Both the position numbers and the translations under genes were made by a program. The notes under the pieces were generated by a model. It was not told the DNA's origin and did no database searches. It saw only the letters and a list, made by a program, of their open reading frames with translations. A stretch of DNA of 64,000 nucleotides from FEN-1350 sp964643355 (GTDB lineage Bacteria > Planctomycetota > Phycisphaerae > Sedimentisphaerales > Anaerohalosphaeraceae): the NCBI GenBank assembly GCA_964643355.1, contig CAZXPW010000003.1, positions 62,001-126,000 of the forward strand, written 5' to 3'. This document shows, piece by piece, positions 26,742-34,180 of the stretch (its first letter is position 1; each line of letters opens with the position of its first letter).

Positions 26742-27113
26742 TTACGGCTGATCGTGACGCTGCCTTGCCAGATGGCAGATCCGATCCAATGTATCCAGTA
26801 ACGGAATAGCGGCTTCGAATTGGTTTTCTTTTGCCAGGTCTTCCACCTTGCCGGCCAAATCTGACAATCGGCTGAAACCGGCGCTTGCCGCGGCGCCTTT
26901 CAGCTTGTGAACCGACGACAGGAGTTCCTTCCGGTTGTTTTCGTGAGCAGAGGAGAGGATAGAATCCATGATAATCGGGAATTCATCCATAAACACACGA
27001 ATGATGGCAACCATGCGGGGGTCTTCCCGAAGGTCCGAAACCAGTTCCGGGATTGTATCCTGCCGGTTGAAATGCAAAGGGGTATTGAAGATTCGACCTT
27101 TCATCTTTTCCAT
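26742..27113 (-). CDS. Orphan Hpt (histidine phosphotransfer) protein
   Basis: 123 residues from the start chosen here; ATGs at 27104 and further upstream are alternatives, but the longer versions would overlap the dapL promoter. The Hpt core is VHKLKGAAASAGFSRLSDLAG with the phospho-His in HKLKG, framed by FMDEFPIIMDSIL and LEDLAKENQF-like helices. It should carry phosphate between a hybrid kinase and a receiver. No hybrid kinase is encoded in the window, so the partners lie elsewhere. Confidence 0.75.
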   Translation of the reverse strand: MEKMKGRIFNTPLHFNRQDTIPELVSDLREDPRMVAIIRVFMDEFPIIMDSILSSAHENNRKELLSSVHKLKGAAASAGFSRLSDLAGKVEDLAKENQFEAAIPLLDTLDRICHLARQRHDQP

Positions 27114-27182
27114 CCTGACTCTGAATTCCTGTGATAAGTATCGTCCGGAGTCTGGACGCAATTCATGGTTTTCTGCTTGGGA

Positions 27183-27211
27183 TTGACGATTCCTCGTTTG
27201 TTCCATACAAT
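27183..27211 (+). promoter_or_regulatory. dapL promoter
   Basis: TTGACG (27183-27188), 17 bases, TACAAT (27206-27211), about 57 bases before the dapL ATG. Confidence 0.7.
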
Positions 27212-27268
27212 ACCGCATTCTTTTCGAAATGAGGTCCGATAAGGGTGTCCTATTAAGGTCCATGAACA

Positions 27269-28495
27269 ATGATTCGAGTCAATGAGCATTATCTGAAATT
27301 GCAGGCCGGATATCTGTTCCCCGAAATCGGCCGACGGGTATCGGCGTATGCCGCCCAAAATCCCCGGGCCGATATTATCCGGATGGGGATCGGTGATGTT
27401 ACCGAGCCCTTGGTCCCGGCGGTGATCAAGGCGATGCACAGAGCCGTCGATGAAATGGGTTGCCAGGCCACGCTCAAGGGATATGGGCCCGAGCAGGGAT
27501 ACGATTTTCTCCGTCAGGCGATTCTGGAAAACGACTATAAGTCCCGAGGCGTCGATCTGACGATGGACGAGATCTTCGTCAGCGACGGTAGCAAGTGCGA
27601 CACGGGTAACCTTCAGGAAATCTTCGGGCTGGACAACCGAATCGCCGTAACCGATCCGGTCTATCCGGTCTATGTGGATACCAATGTTATGGCCGGGCGA
27701 ACGGGTGAGCCGTTAACCAATGGGCAGTATGGGGGTATTGTGTATATGCCCTGCACGCCGGCTAATCAGTTTGTGCCGCAGTTTCCTTCCAACCCGGTGG
27801 ACCTGATCTATCTGTGCTACCCAAACAATCCGACCGGCGCCGTGGCCACTCGGGACCAACTGACCCGGTGGGTGGACTATGCCCGGCAAAACAAGGCGGT
27901 GATCCTGTTCGATGCCGCATATGAATCCTTTATCTCCGATCCGTCAATTCCCCATTCGATTTACGAAATTCCCAATGCTCGACAGGTTGCGATTGAGTTC
28001 CGGAGTTTCTCCAAGACGGCGGGATTCACGGGTCTGCGTTGCGCGTTTACCGTCGTGCCCAAGGACGTGAAGGCCTTTGCGAAAGATGGAAAAGCGGTCC
28101 CGATCAATCCGCTGTGGAATCGTCGTCATTGCACCAAGTTCAATGGCGCCAGCTATGTTTCGCAGGCCGCTGCCGCAGCCGTCTATACGCCGGAAGGCCG
28201 GCGGCAGTGTCGTCAGATCATTGAACTCTACATGCAGAATGCCGCGACGATCCGGCAATCCCTGACACGGCTTGGATACGAGGTCTATGGAGGAGTCAAC
28301 GCTCCCTATATTTGGATTCGGACAAAACAAGGGATGGGCTCTTGGGAATTCTTCGATCTTTTGCTGCGGAAAATCCATGTGGTGGCAACGCCGGGGGTGG
28401 GCTTTGGTCCTTCAGGCGAAGGTTTCATGCGGCTCAGCGCCTTTAATCGGCCGGAAAAAGTGAACGATGCGATGGAACGAATGGCCGGTCTCTAA
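27269..28495 (+). CDS. dapL: LL-diaminopimelate aminotransferase
   Basis: 408 residues, the usual length. The class I aminotransferase fold is clear: the N-terminal LKLQAGYLFPEIGRRVSAY is typical of DapL, IRMGIGDVTEPL follows, SDGSKCDTGNLQEIFG, CYPNNPTGAV and the PLP-binding Lys about 249 in FRSFSKTAGFTG. It converts tetrahydrodipicolinate directly to LL-diaminopimelate for lysine and peptidoglycan synthesis, the one-step route used in Chlamydiae, plants and planctomycetes. It stands alone under its own promoter; other lysine genes are not in the window. Confidence 0.95.
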   Translation: MIRVNEHYLKLQAGYLFPEIGRRVSAYAAQNPRADIIRMGIGDVTEPLVPAVIKAMHRAVDEMGCQATLKGYGPEQGYDFLRQAILENDYKSRGVDLTMDEIFVSDGSKCDTGNLQEIFGLDNRIAVTDPVYPVYVDTNVMAGRTGEPLTNGQYGGIVYMPCTPANQFVPQFPSNPVDLIYLCYPNNPTGAVATRDQLTRWVDYARQNKAVILFDAAYESFISDPSIPHSIYEIPNARQVAIEFRSFSKTAGFTGLRCAFTVVPKDVKAFAKDGKAVPINPLWNRRHCTKFNGASYVSQAAAAAVYTPEGRRQCRQIIELYMQNAATIRQSLTRLGYEVYGGVNAPYIWIRTKQGMGSWEFFDLLLRKIHVVATPGVGFGPSGEGFMRLSAFNRPEKVNDAMERMAGL

Positions 28496-28555
28496 GTCGG
28501 GCGGGAAAGACCGAAGAGGTTTGTTTCTCGATGACCCCGGAAATAGGGTGAATGT

Positions 28556-29650
28556 TTGACGCAATCGACCGTTTATCTTGGATTGGGTAGCAATCAGGGC
28601 GATCGTGAAATGTACCTTTCCCGGGCCGTGCGAAAGCTGGGAGAGTTACCCGATACGCGGGTAAAGGGTATGTCCGGCCTGATGGAGACCCAACCGCTTG
28701 GTGTTTCCGGGCAAGGATTGTATCTCAATGCGGCGGTGAAAATTCAAACTGGCATGTCCCTGCTGGAGGTGTACGAGGCCAACCGGAAAATCGAGCACGA
28801 CCTGGGGCGCGTTCGTACCAGCCATTGGAATGCGCGGACGATCGACATCGACCTTCTTTTGTACGGCGACCGGATCTTCCGAAGCGGAACCCTAACCGTC
28901 CCTCATCCGCAGATGCATCTGCGATCGTTTGTGCTGCGGCCGATGTGCGAAATCGGACCCGATGTGGTTCATCCGATCCTGGGACGGACCATGGTTGAAT
29001 TGGCCGAACGGCTTGGGGGCGGCGATTTCCTCCCGGATTCAAATGTGCCGCAATTGGTTTCCATTGCGGGATTGATCGGCGTGGGCAAAACCACGCTGGC
29101 CGAAGGCCTCGGACGGCTTTGGAATTGCCCTGTGATCCGGGAAGCGTACGATACCAATCCCTATCTGCCACAGGTCTGCGGCGGCCGGCGGGATCTGGCC
29201 CTTAAAAGCCAGTTGTATTTTCTCCAAACTCGGGTCCGGCAGTTGTCGGATTCCAATCTGACGCCCCGCCGGCCGGCGGTGTCGGATTATGTTTTCGAGC
29301 AGGACCCGATCTTTGCCCGTCGGACTCTCGACTCCGCTTCTTTGACTCGATATCATCAGCAATATCGGCAATGGTGTGAATCCGTTCAGGAGCCGGCGGT
29401 TGTGATCTATCTGAAAGATACGCCCCGAAATTGTCTGGATCGAATTCGGACACGAAACCGGCCCTTTGAAAAAGGAATTCAAATCGAAGTACTTGACTGG
29501 TTTGATCTGGAATACGAACGACTGTTTTCGTCTTGGCGCCGGTGTCCGGTGATCCGCGTGGATGCGACCCGATGGGATTGCCGGTTGAATCCGAATATCT
29601 CGGCCGTTGCTGAACAGGTGCGCCCTTATCTGGCGGAAGGAACTGTATGA
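28556..29650 (+). CDS. HPPK (FolK) fused to a deoxynucleoside kinase
   Basis: 364 residues from a TTG start with AGGGTG five bases upstream; the nearby ATG is in another frame that stops quickly. Residues 1-160 are HPPK: YLGLGSNQGDR, ETQPLGVSGQGLYLNAAV, RTSHWNARTIDIDLLLYG with Mg-binding Asp 97 and 99, and VPHPQMHLRSFVL. Residues 165-364 are a deoxynucleoside kinase: P-loop AGLIGVGKTT (about 171-180), REAYDTNPYLPQ, DYVFEQDPIFARRTL and VIYLKDTPRNCLDRIRTRNR. The first half makes the pyrophosphorylated pterin of folate synthesis, the second salvages deoxynucleosides. The pairing in one chain is unusual. The stop overlaps panC. Confidence 0.92.
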   Translation: MTQSTVYLGLGSNQGDREMYLSRAVRKLGELPDTRVKGMSGLMETQPLGVSGQGLYLNAAVKIQTGMSLLEVYEANRKIEHDLGRVRTSHWNARTIDIDLLLYGDRIFRSGTLTVPHPQMHLRSFVLRPMCEIGPDVVHPILGRTMVELAERLGGGDFLPDSNVPQLVSIAGLIGVGKTTLAEGLGRLWNCPVIREAYDTNPYLPQVCGGRRDLALKSQLYFLQTRVRQLSDSNLTPRRPAVSDYVFEQDPIFARRTLDSASLTRYHQQYRQWCESVQEPAVVIYLKDTPRNCLDRIRTRNRPFEKGIQIEVLDWFDLEYERLFSSWRRCPVIRVDATRWDCRLNPNISAVAEQVRPYLAEGTV

Positions 29651-30513
29651 AGATCGTCAAGACAATCCAGGAGATTCGCCGGCAGATTCAACAAGCCCGG
29701 AAAAAGAGCATGTCGATCGGATTTGTTCCCACTATGGGAGCGCTTCACGCCGGTCATCGCTCGCTGATCGAAGCGGCTCGGCGACAATGTTCTTTTGTGG
29801 TGGTCAGCGTCTATGTGAATCCCACCCAGTTCGGGCCGACGGAAGACTTCTCCCGATACCCGCGAAATCTGTCGGCGGATGCGGTTGTATGTGAAAAAGC
29901 GGGGGCGGATGTGATCTTTGCGCCCGATGATTCGGTTTTGTATCCGACTCGGCAAAGGGTTTGGGTAACGGTGGAAAAATTGACGGAAAACCTGTGCGGT
30001 CGATTTCGTCCCGGCCATTTCAGGGGTGTTGCGACTATCTGTACAAAATTGTTCAACATCGTAACGCCCGATCAAGCTTTTTTCGGCCAGAAGGACGCCC
30101 AGCAGGTGGCCGTAATCCGTCGGATGGTCCTGGACCTGAATCTGCCTCTGGAGATCGTGACCTGCCCGACGGTTCGCGAATCCGATGGATTGGCCCTAAG
30201 TAGCCGCAATCAGTACCTTTCCATGGAACAGCGAAAACAGGCCGTCCTGTTATCCGCATCGTTACGCGAATGCAAACGATTGTTTTCCCAGGGTCAGCTC
30301 GATGCTTCCCTGTTGATCGCGGCCATGCAAACCATCTTAAACCAAGGTTCGCTTCTGCAGCCGGAGTATGTTCAGATTGTGGACGCCGAGACCTTGGAGG
30401 ACCTGGAAACCGTCGATCGGCCCGCTCTGGTCGCGATGGCCGTTCGTTGCGGTCAAACCCGGTTGATTGATAATTGTCTGCTTGGCTTGCAGAATGGATT
30501 GGATTCGTTATAA
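29647..30513 (+). CDS. panC: Pantothenate synthetase
   Basis: 288 residues, starting inside the end of the folK fusion gene (ATGA). Motifs are PTMGALHAGHRSLI (nucleotide-binding HIGH-like), VSVYVNPTQFGPTEDF, GRFRPGHFRGVATI, FFGQKDAQQ and the KMSKS-like loop SSRNQYLS. It joins pantoate and beta-alanine using ATP. panD, which supplies beta-alanine, follows 37 bases later, so the two last steps to pantothenate are grouped. Confidence 0.96.
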   Translation: MKIVKTIQEIRRQIQQARKKSMSIGFVPTMGALHAGHRSLIEAARRQCSFVVVSVYVNPTQFGPTEDFSRYPRNLSADAVVCEKAGADVIFAPDDSVLYPTRQRVWVTVEKLTENLCGRFRPGHFRGVATICTKLFNIVTPDQAFFGQKDAQQVAVIRRMVLDLNLPLEIVTCPTVRESDGLALSSRNQYLSMEQRKQAVLLSASLRECKRLFSQGQLDASLLIAAMQTILNQGSLLQPEYVQIVDAETLEDLETVDRPALVAMAVRCGQTRLIDNCLLGLQNGLDSL

Positions 30514-30550
30514 TGCTTTCTCTTAATGAAGGATTGAAAAGGGTTTGTTC

Positions 30551-30907
30551 ATGTTGATAAAGGCATTAAAAGGCAAGATCCATCGCGCCACCGTAACCGA
30601 TACGCGGGTGGATTACCCGGGCAGTCTGGGCGTCGATCCCCGTTTAATGGAAGCGGCCGGGATTCTTCCCTATGAAGAGGTACTGGTGGCCAATGTCAGC
30701 ACTGGTGCCCGCGTCGAGACCTACGCGATTCCCGCCGAACCCGGCAGCGGCAAGATCGAAGTCCTTGGCGCCGCCGCCAAGTTGTTTACCCGGGGCGATA
30801 TCGTAATCATCATGAATTTCGGGTATTACAGTCCTCAGGAGATGAAGGATCTTAAACCGAAGGTCGTCCTGGTGGATGCGCAAAACCGATTCCAGCGGAT
30901 GTTGTGA
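30551..30907 (+). CDS. panD: Aspartate 1-decarboxylase
   Basis: 118 residues. The start is the ATG after AAAAGGG; a TTG two codons earlier is less likely. The self-cleavage site is YPGSLGVD with Gly 24-Ser 25 at the same positions as the E. coli proenzyme. VANVSTGARVETYAI, GAAAKLF and GDIVIIMNFGY match the family. Cleavage creates the pyruvoyl group that decarboxylates aspartate to beta-alanine for PanC. Confidence 0.96.
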   Translation: MLIKALKGKIHRATVTDTRVDYPGSLGVDPRLMEAAGILPYEEVLVANVSTGARVETYAIPAEPGSGKIEVLGAAAKLFTRGDIVIIMNFGYYSPQEMKDLKPKVVLVDAQNRFQRML

Positions 30908-30914
30908 TCTTGTT

Positions 30915-31931
30915 ATGCACCCGATCCTCTTCGAAATCCCGCTGATTCATGTTACGATCAAAACCTATGGTTTCATGATGGTGATCGGATTTCTCTTGGC
31001 CGTGATTGTCATGCGACGGATGATGCGGCGCATCGGCGAAGATCCGGAAAAGATCACCAATACGGCCCTTTATGCTTTGATTGCCGGCGTGGTGGGTTCC
31101 CGGATTTTTTATATCTTCCATTATCTGGATCAGTTTCGGGGTCGCTGGCTGGAGGTCTTTGCCGTTTGGAAGGGTGGACTGGAATTTCTTGGCGGAGTGA
31201 TCTTTGCGGTGATCGTCATGATTGTTTACCAGTTCTTCCAGCGGCTGATGATTCGGCGCTATTTCGATGTCTTGGCTATTGGGTTAATGCTGGGATTGGG
31301 TTTTGGGAGGATTGGGTGTCTGATGTTCGGCTGTTGTTTCGGCAAGCCCAGCGATTTGCCGTGGGCGATTCGTTTTCCCTATGCGTCTCCTTCCTTCTAC
31401 AGCCAGGTGTATCCGAATCCGGATCGGGGACGACTCAAGGCCTATTGGGATCTGCCCAAGGAGTATTTCGGATTCCTCAGTGAAGACGGCAAAAAGTGGT
31501 TCCCGGCCGATAAAGAGGAAACCAAGCACCAATATGGGCTCAAGCCCAAGGATCTCCTGACGGATTCGCAAAAAATCGAAGTCACCCAGGGCTTGTATCT
31601 TGCCCATCGGGTTCATCCAACCCAGATCTACGAGTCGCTTACGGCCTTTACGATTTGTCTGCTGATGTACGGTTTCTGGAGACGATTTGGAACTCGCAGA
31701 CCCGGAATTACGCTGGGTCTGGTATTGATTCTGTATGGAATATCCCGATTTCTTTTTGAGTTTCTCCGAGATGACAGTCCTTTCGAGTACAATCAGGGTT
31801 GGTTGCTGTACCCCGGAGGTACCGTCTCGCAGAATATCTGTCTCTATCTGATTCTGCTGGGGATGGTGTTGCTGATGATCTTTGCGTGCTTCAAGGCCGT
31901 TCCGGTTCCCTCCACGGATCGTCGCAAGTAA
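30915..31931 (+). CDS. lgt: Prolipoprotein diacylglyceryl transferase with an insertion
   Basis: 338 residues, 7 bases after panD. The seven-helix membrane enzyme is recognised by HVTIKTYGFMMVIGFLLAV, GSRIFYIFHYLD, VWKGGLEFLGG, GFGRIGCLMFGCCFG and the HPTQIYESL motif. It moves diacylglycerol onto the lipobox Cys of prelipoproteins such as those encoded at 2321 and 20797. Between the GRIG signature and HPTQIYE there is an added hydrophilic stretch (about 170-225, with FLSEDGKKWFPADKEETKHQ) that makes the loop longer than in E. coli. Its last 41 bases overlap the end of the convergent bioF gene. Confidence 0.94.
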   Translation: MHPILFEIPLIHVTIKTYGFMMVIGFLLAVIVMRRMMRRIGEDPEKITNTALYALIAGVVGSRIFYIFHYLDQFRGRWLEVFAVWKGGLEFLGGVIFAVIVMIVYQFFQRLMIRRYFDVLAIGLMLGLGFGRIGCLMFGCCFGKPSDLPWAIRFPYASPSFYSQVYPNPDRGRLKAYWDLPKEYFGFLSEDGKKWFPADKEETKHQYGLKPKDLLTDSQKIEVTQGLYLAHRVHPTQIYESLTAFTICLLMYGFWRRFGTRRPGITLGLVLILYGISRFLFEFLRDDSPFEYNQGWLLYPGGTVSQNICLYLILLGMVLLMIFACFKAVPVPSTDRRK

Positions 31932-33117
31932 TACGGTTTTCCGGAATCAGTCCGTTCTGCTTCAATTCAATAAGAGCATGAATCAATCCGTCAATTTGTT
32001 CTTGTGTGTGATGGGATTGTAAGCTGATACGAAGTCTCGCGGTTTGGGGAGGGACCGTAGGAGGACGAATCGCCGCGACAAAAAATCCCTGAACGAATAA
32101 TTCCTCGGATACCCGCACCGCCGCCTCCGAAGAACCAATCATCAGCGGAATGATATGGGTACTGGAGGAACCGATATCAAAACCTGCTTGGCGCAATTGT
32201 CCCCGAAGATAATCGGCGTTGTCCGCCAGTCGTTGCCGACGACTGGGTTGATTACGAATAATGTCGAGTGCCGCAATCGCCGCCGCTGCGATAAGCGGCG
32301 AAGGGGCCGTCGTGAAGATAAACGGGCAGGCACAATTAACCAGTGTATCAATTACAACTTGCGGCCCGGCAACGATGGCCCCGCCGCAACCGAAGGCCTT
32401 GCCCAGCGGCGCCACGAGGACATCCACCTGATCCAGTATCCCCAGGTGTTCAGCCAGACCCGCCCCAGTTGGCCCCATACAGCCGATTGAATGGGCCTCA
32501 TCGACGATCAGAATCGCCCCGTACTGCTTTTTCAACTCGACCAGATGGGAAAGGTCGACTGTGTCGCCGTCCATCGAAAAAACCGATTCGGTAACAATAA
32601 ACTTTCGATGGGATCCCCGCTCGGACAGTAGAGTCTCCAACCGGGCCAGATCGTTATGCCGATAACTCTTGAAACGCGCATCACGGGCCTGAACGGCATC
32701 GAGAATGGAGGCGTGGTCCAGGCGATCGATCAGAATCAGGTCGCCTTTTTGCGGCAGAGTCTGGAGGACCGCCTGATTGGCCATCCACCCGCAGGAAACG
32801 AATAAAGCGGCTTCCTTGCTCACCCACCCGGCGAATCGTTTTTCAAATTCCGAATGATGGGCCATCGTTCCGCTGATCAAACGCGAAGCCGCCGAACCGA
32901 CGCCATAACGATCGACCGCCGCTTGGACCGCAGCCCGAATCTGCGGATCTTCAGCCAGATTCAGGTAATTATTACTGCAAAATAAAATCTTCTCAGCCCC
33001 GTCTGCCTTCATCCGTACAGTCGGTCCCTGTGCCGAATCGATACAGACCGTCTTTCGCAGCCGATGTTCCCGCCTTCGCCGTTCCAAATCTTCCTGAAGA
33101 TAATCCCACAAGCCCAT
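31891..33117 (-). CDS. bioF: 8-amino-7-oxononanoate synthase family enzyme
   Basis: 408 residues from the ATG beginning MGLWDYLQEDLERRR; codons further upstream overlap the divergent promoter region. Alpha-oxoamine synthase motifs: FCSNNYLNLAEDP, YGVGSAASRLISGTMAHHSEFE, DRLDHASILDA, ESVFSMDGD, IVDEAHSIGCMGPTGAG and the PLP Lys in APLGKAFGCGGA. It should condense pimeloyl thioester and alanine in biotin synthesis. A different oxoamine product (for example from KBL-type enzymes) cannot be excluded, but bioB lies in the same window. The gene converges on lgt with an overlap of 41 bases. Confidence 0.88.
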   Translation of the reverse strand: MGLWDYLQEDLERRRREHRLRKTVCIDSAQGPTVRMKADGAEKILFCSNNYLNLAEDPQIRAAVQAAVDRYGVGSAASRLISGTMAHHSEFEKRFAGWVSKEAALFVSCGWMANQAVLQTLPQKGDLILIDRLDHASILDAVQARDARFKSYRHNDLARLETLLSERGSHRKFIVTESVFSMDGDTVDLSHLVELKKQYGAILIVDEAHSIGCMGPTGAGLAEHLGILDQVDVLVAPLGKAFGCGGAIVAGPQVVIDTLVNCACPFIFTTAPSPLIAAAAIAALDIIRNQPSRRQRLADNADYLRGQLRQAGFDIGSSSTHIIPLMIGSSEAAVRVSEELFVQGFFVAAIRPPTVPPQTARLRISLQSHHTQEQIDGLIHALIELKQNGLIPENRITCDDPWREPERP

Positions 33118-33127
33118 GCGATTCCGA

Positions 33128-33155
33128 TTGAAAAACAACTCCGTTTCGCTATAGT
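33128..33155 (+). promoter_or_regulatory. Candidate promoter of the rhomboid gene
   Basis: TTGAAA (33128-33133), 16 bases, TATAGT (33150-33155) in the divergent gap between bioF and the rhomboid gene; the coding start is 83 bases downstream. Confidence 0.55.
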
Positions 33156-33237
33156 GTTTCTGATGGATCGGCCGGTTTCGACCGATACACCTATTGTAAA
33201 GGATTCTCTTTCGTTTGGACAGGGCAAAAGAACAACC

Positions 33238-34080
33238 ATGGGTTTTTACGATCGCCAATACAGCCAGGAACCTTCGAGACCATCGTTCAATTTCGGCGGT
33301 CTTCAGAATTTGTTTCCATCGGTAACGCCGGTGGTCCGATGGTTTCTGATCCTGAATATTTTCGTCTTTCTCCTTTCTCTGTTTCGACCGGTAAATAACC
33401 TGATGGAGGAATATCTGGCTGTGTATCCAGTCTCACTTGGGTACATGGTTCAACTCTGGCGACCGATTACCTATCAATTCCTGCATGCAGGTCTTTTTCA
33501 TGTCTTTTTTAATATGCTGGTCCTGTTCTTTTTTGGGCCGATGCTGGAACAGATCTGGGGTAGCCGACGATTCGCGATTTTTTATTTGTCATGTGGGGCG
33601 GCGGGGGGGATTCTATATATGCTACTGGTAATCGTTAGGGTTCTGGATGTCGGCGTGATGGTAGGAGCATCGGGTGCGATTTATGGGATGCTTGCGGCCG
33701 GAGCGATCCTCTTTCCCAATCTCCGAGTCTATGTAATGGGCGTTTTTCCGATGCCGTTGTCTGTCTTGGCGGTGTTGCTGGTGATCTTCAGCGTTCTGAA
33801 CTTTGCCAGCGGCCAGAATGCCGGCGGCGAGGCGGCCCATCTTGCGGGAATGGCCGTCGGAGCTCTGTATGTGGTCGGACGACCGTGGCTCATTCGTCTC
33901 AGAATGAAAAGGTCCGAAGGTAACTGGCAAAAACGGCTGGAGGAGGAATCCCGGTTACGCAAGGAGGTGGACCGGATCCTGGATAAAGTCCATGCCAACG
34001 GAATTCGCAGCTTGTCCTGGCGGGAAAAACGCACGCTCAAAAAGGCCACCGCACGCGAACAGCAGGAACAGCGAAAGTAA
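33238..34080 (+). CDS. Rhomboid-family intramembrane serine protease
   Basis: 280 residues; the ATG at MGFYDRQYSQ is chosen because the longer frame crosses the promoter. Six hydrophobic segments are seen from about 32 to 210. The HxxxN motif is HVFFN (H88, N92), the catalytic Ser about 145 sits in GASGAIYG and the catalytic His about 201 in EAAHLAGM, so the protease looks active. A charged, helical C-terminal tail (about 215-280, rich in Lys, Arg and Glu) extends beyond the membrane domain, as in several bacterial rhomboids. Substrates are unknown. Confidence 0.9.
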   Translation: MGFYDRQYSQEPSRPSFNFGGLQNLFPSVTPVVRWFLILNIFVFLLSLFRPVNNLMEEYLAVYPVSLGYMVQLWRPITYQFLHAGLFHVFFNMLVLFFFGPMLEQIWGSRRFAIFYLSCGAAGGILYMLLVIVRVLDVGVMVGASGAIYGMLAAGAILFPNLRVYVMGVFPMPLSVLAVLLVIFSVLNFASGQNAGGEAAHLAGMAVGALYVVGRPWLIRLRMKRSEGNWQKRLEEESRLRKEVDRILDKVHANGIRSLSWREKRTLKKATAREQQEQRK

Positions 34081-34180
34081 CTATAAACCCCGATTTTTGG
34101 AGTCTGTAGCGCGCGTACCGGGAGCTTAGGGATCCCGTTCCATTCTTCGTGCAGCCGGTTCAAGGTACAGATTCAACCCT

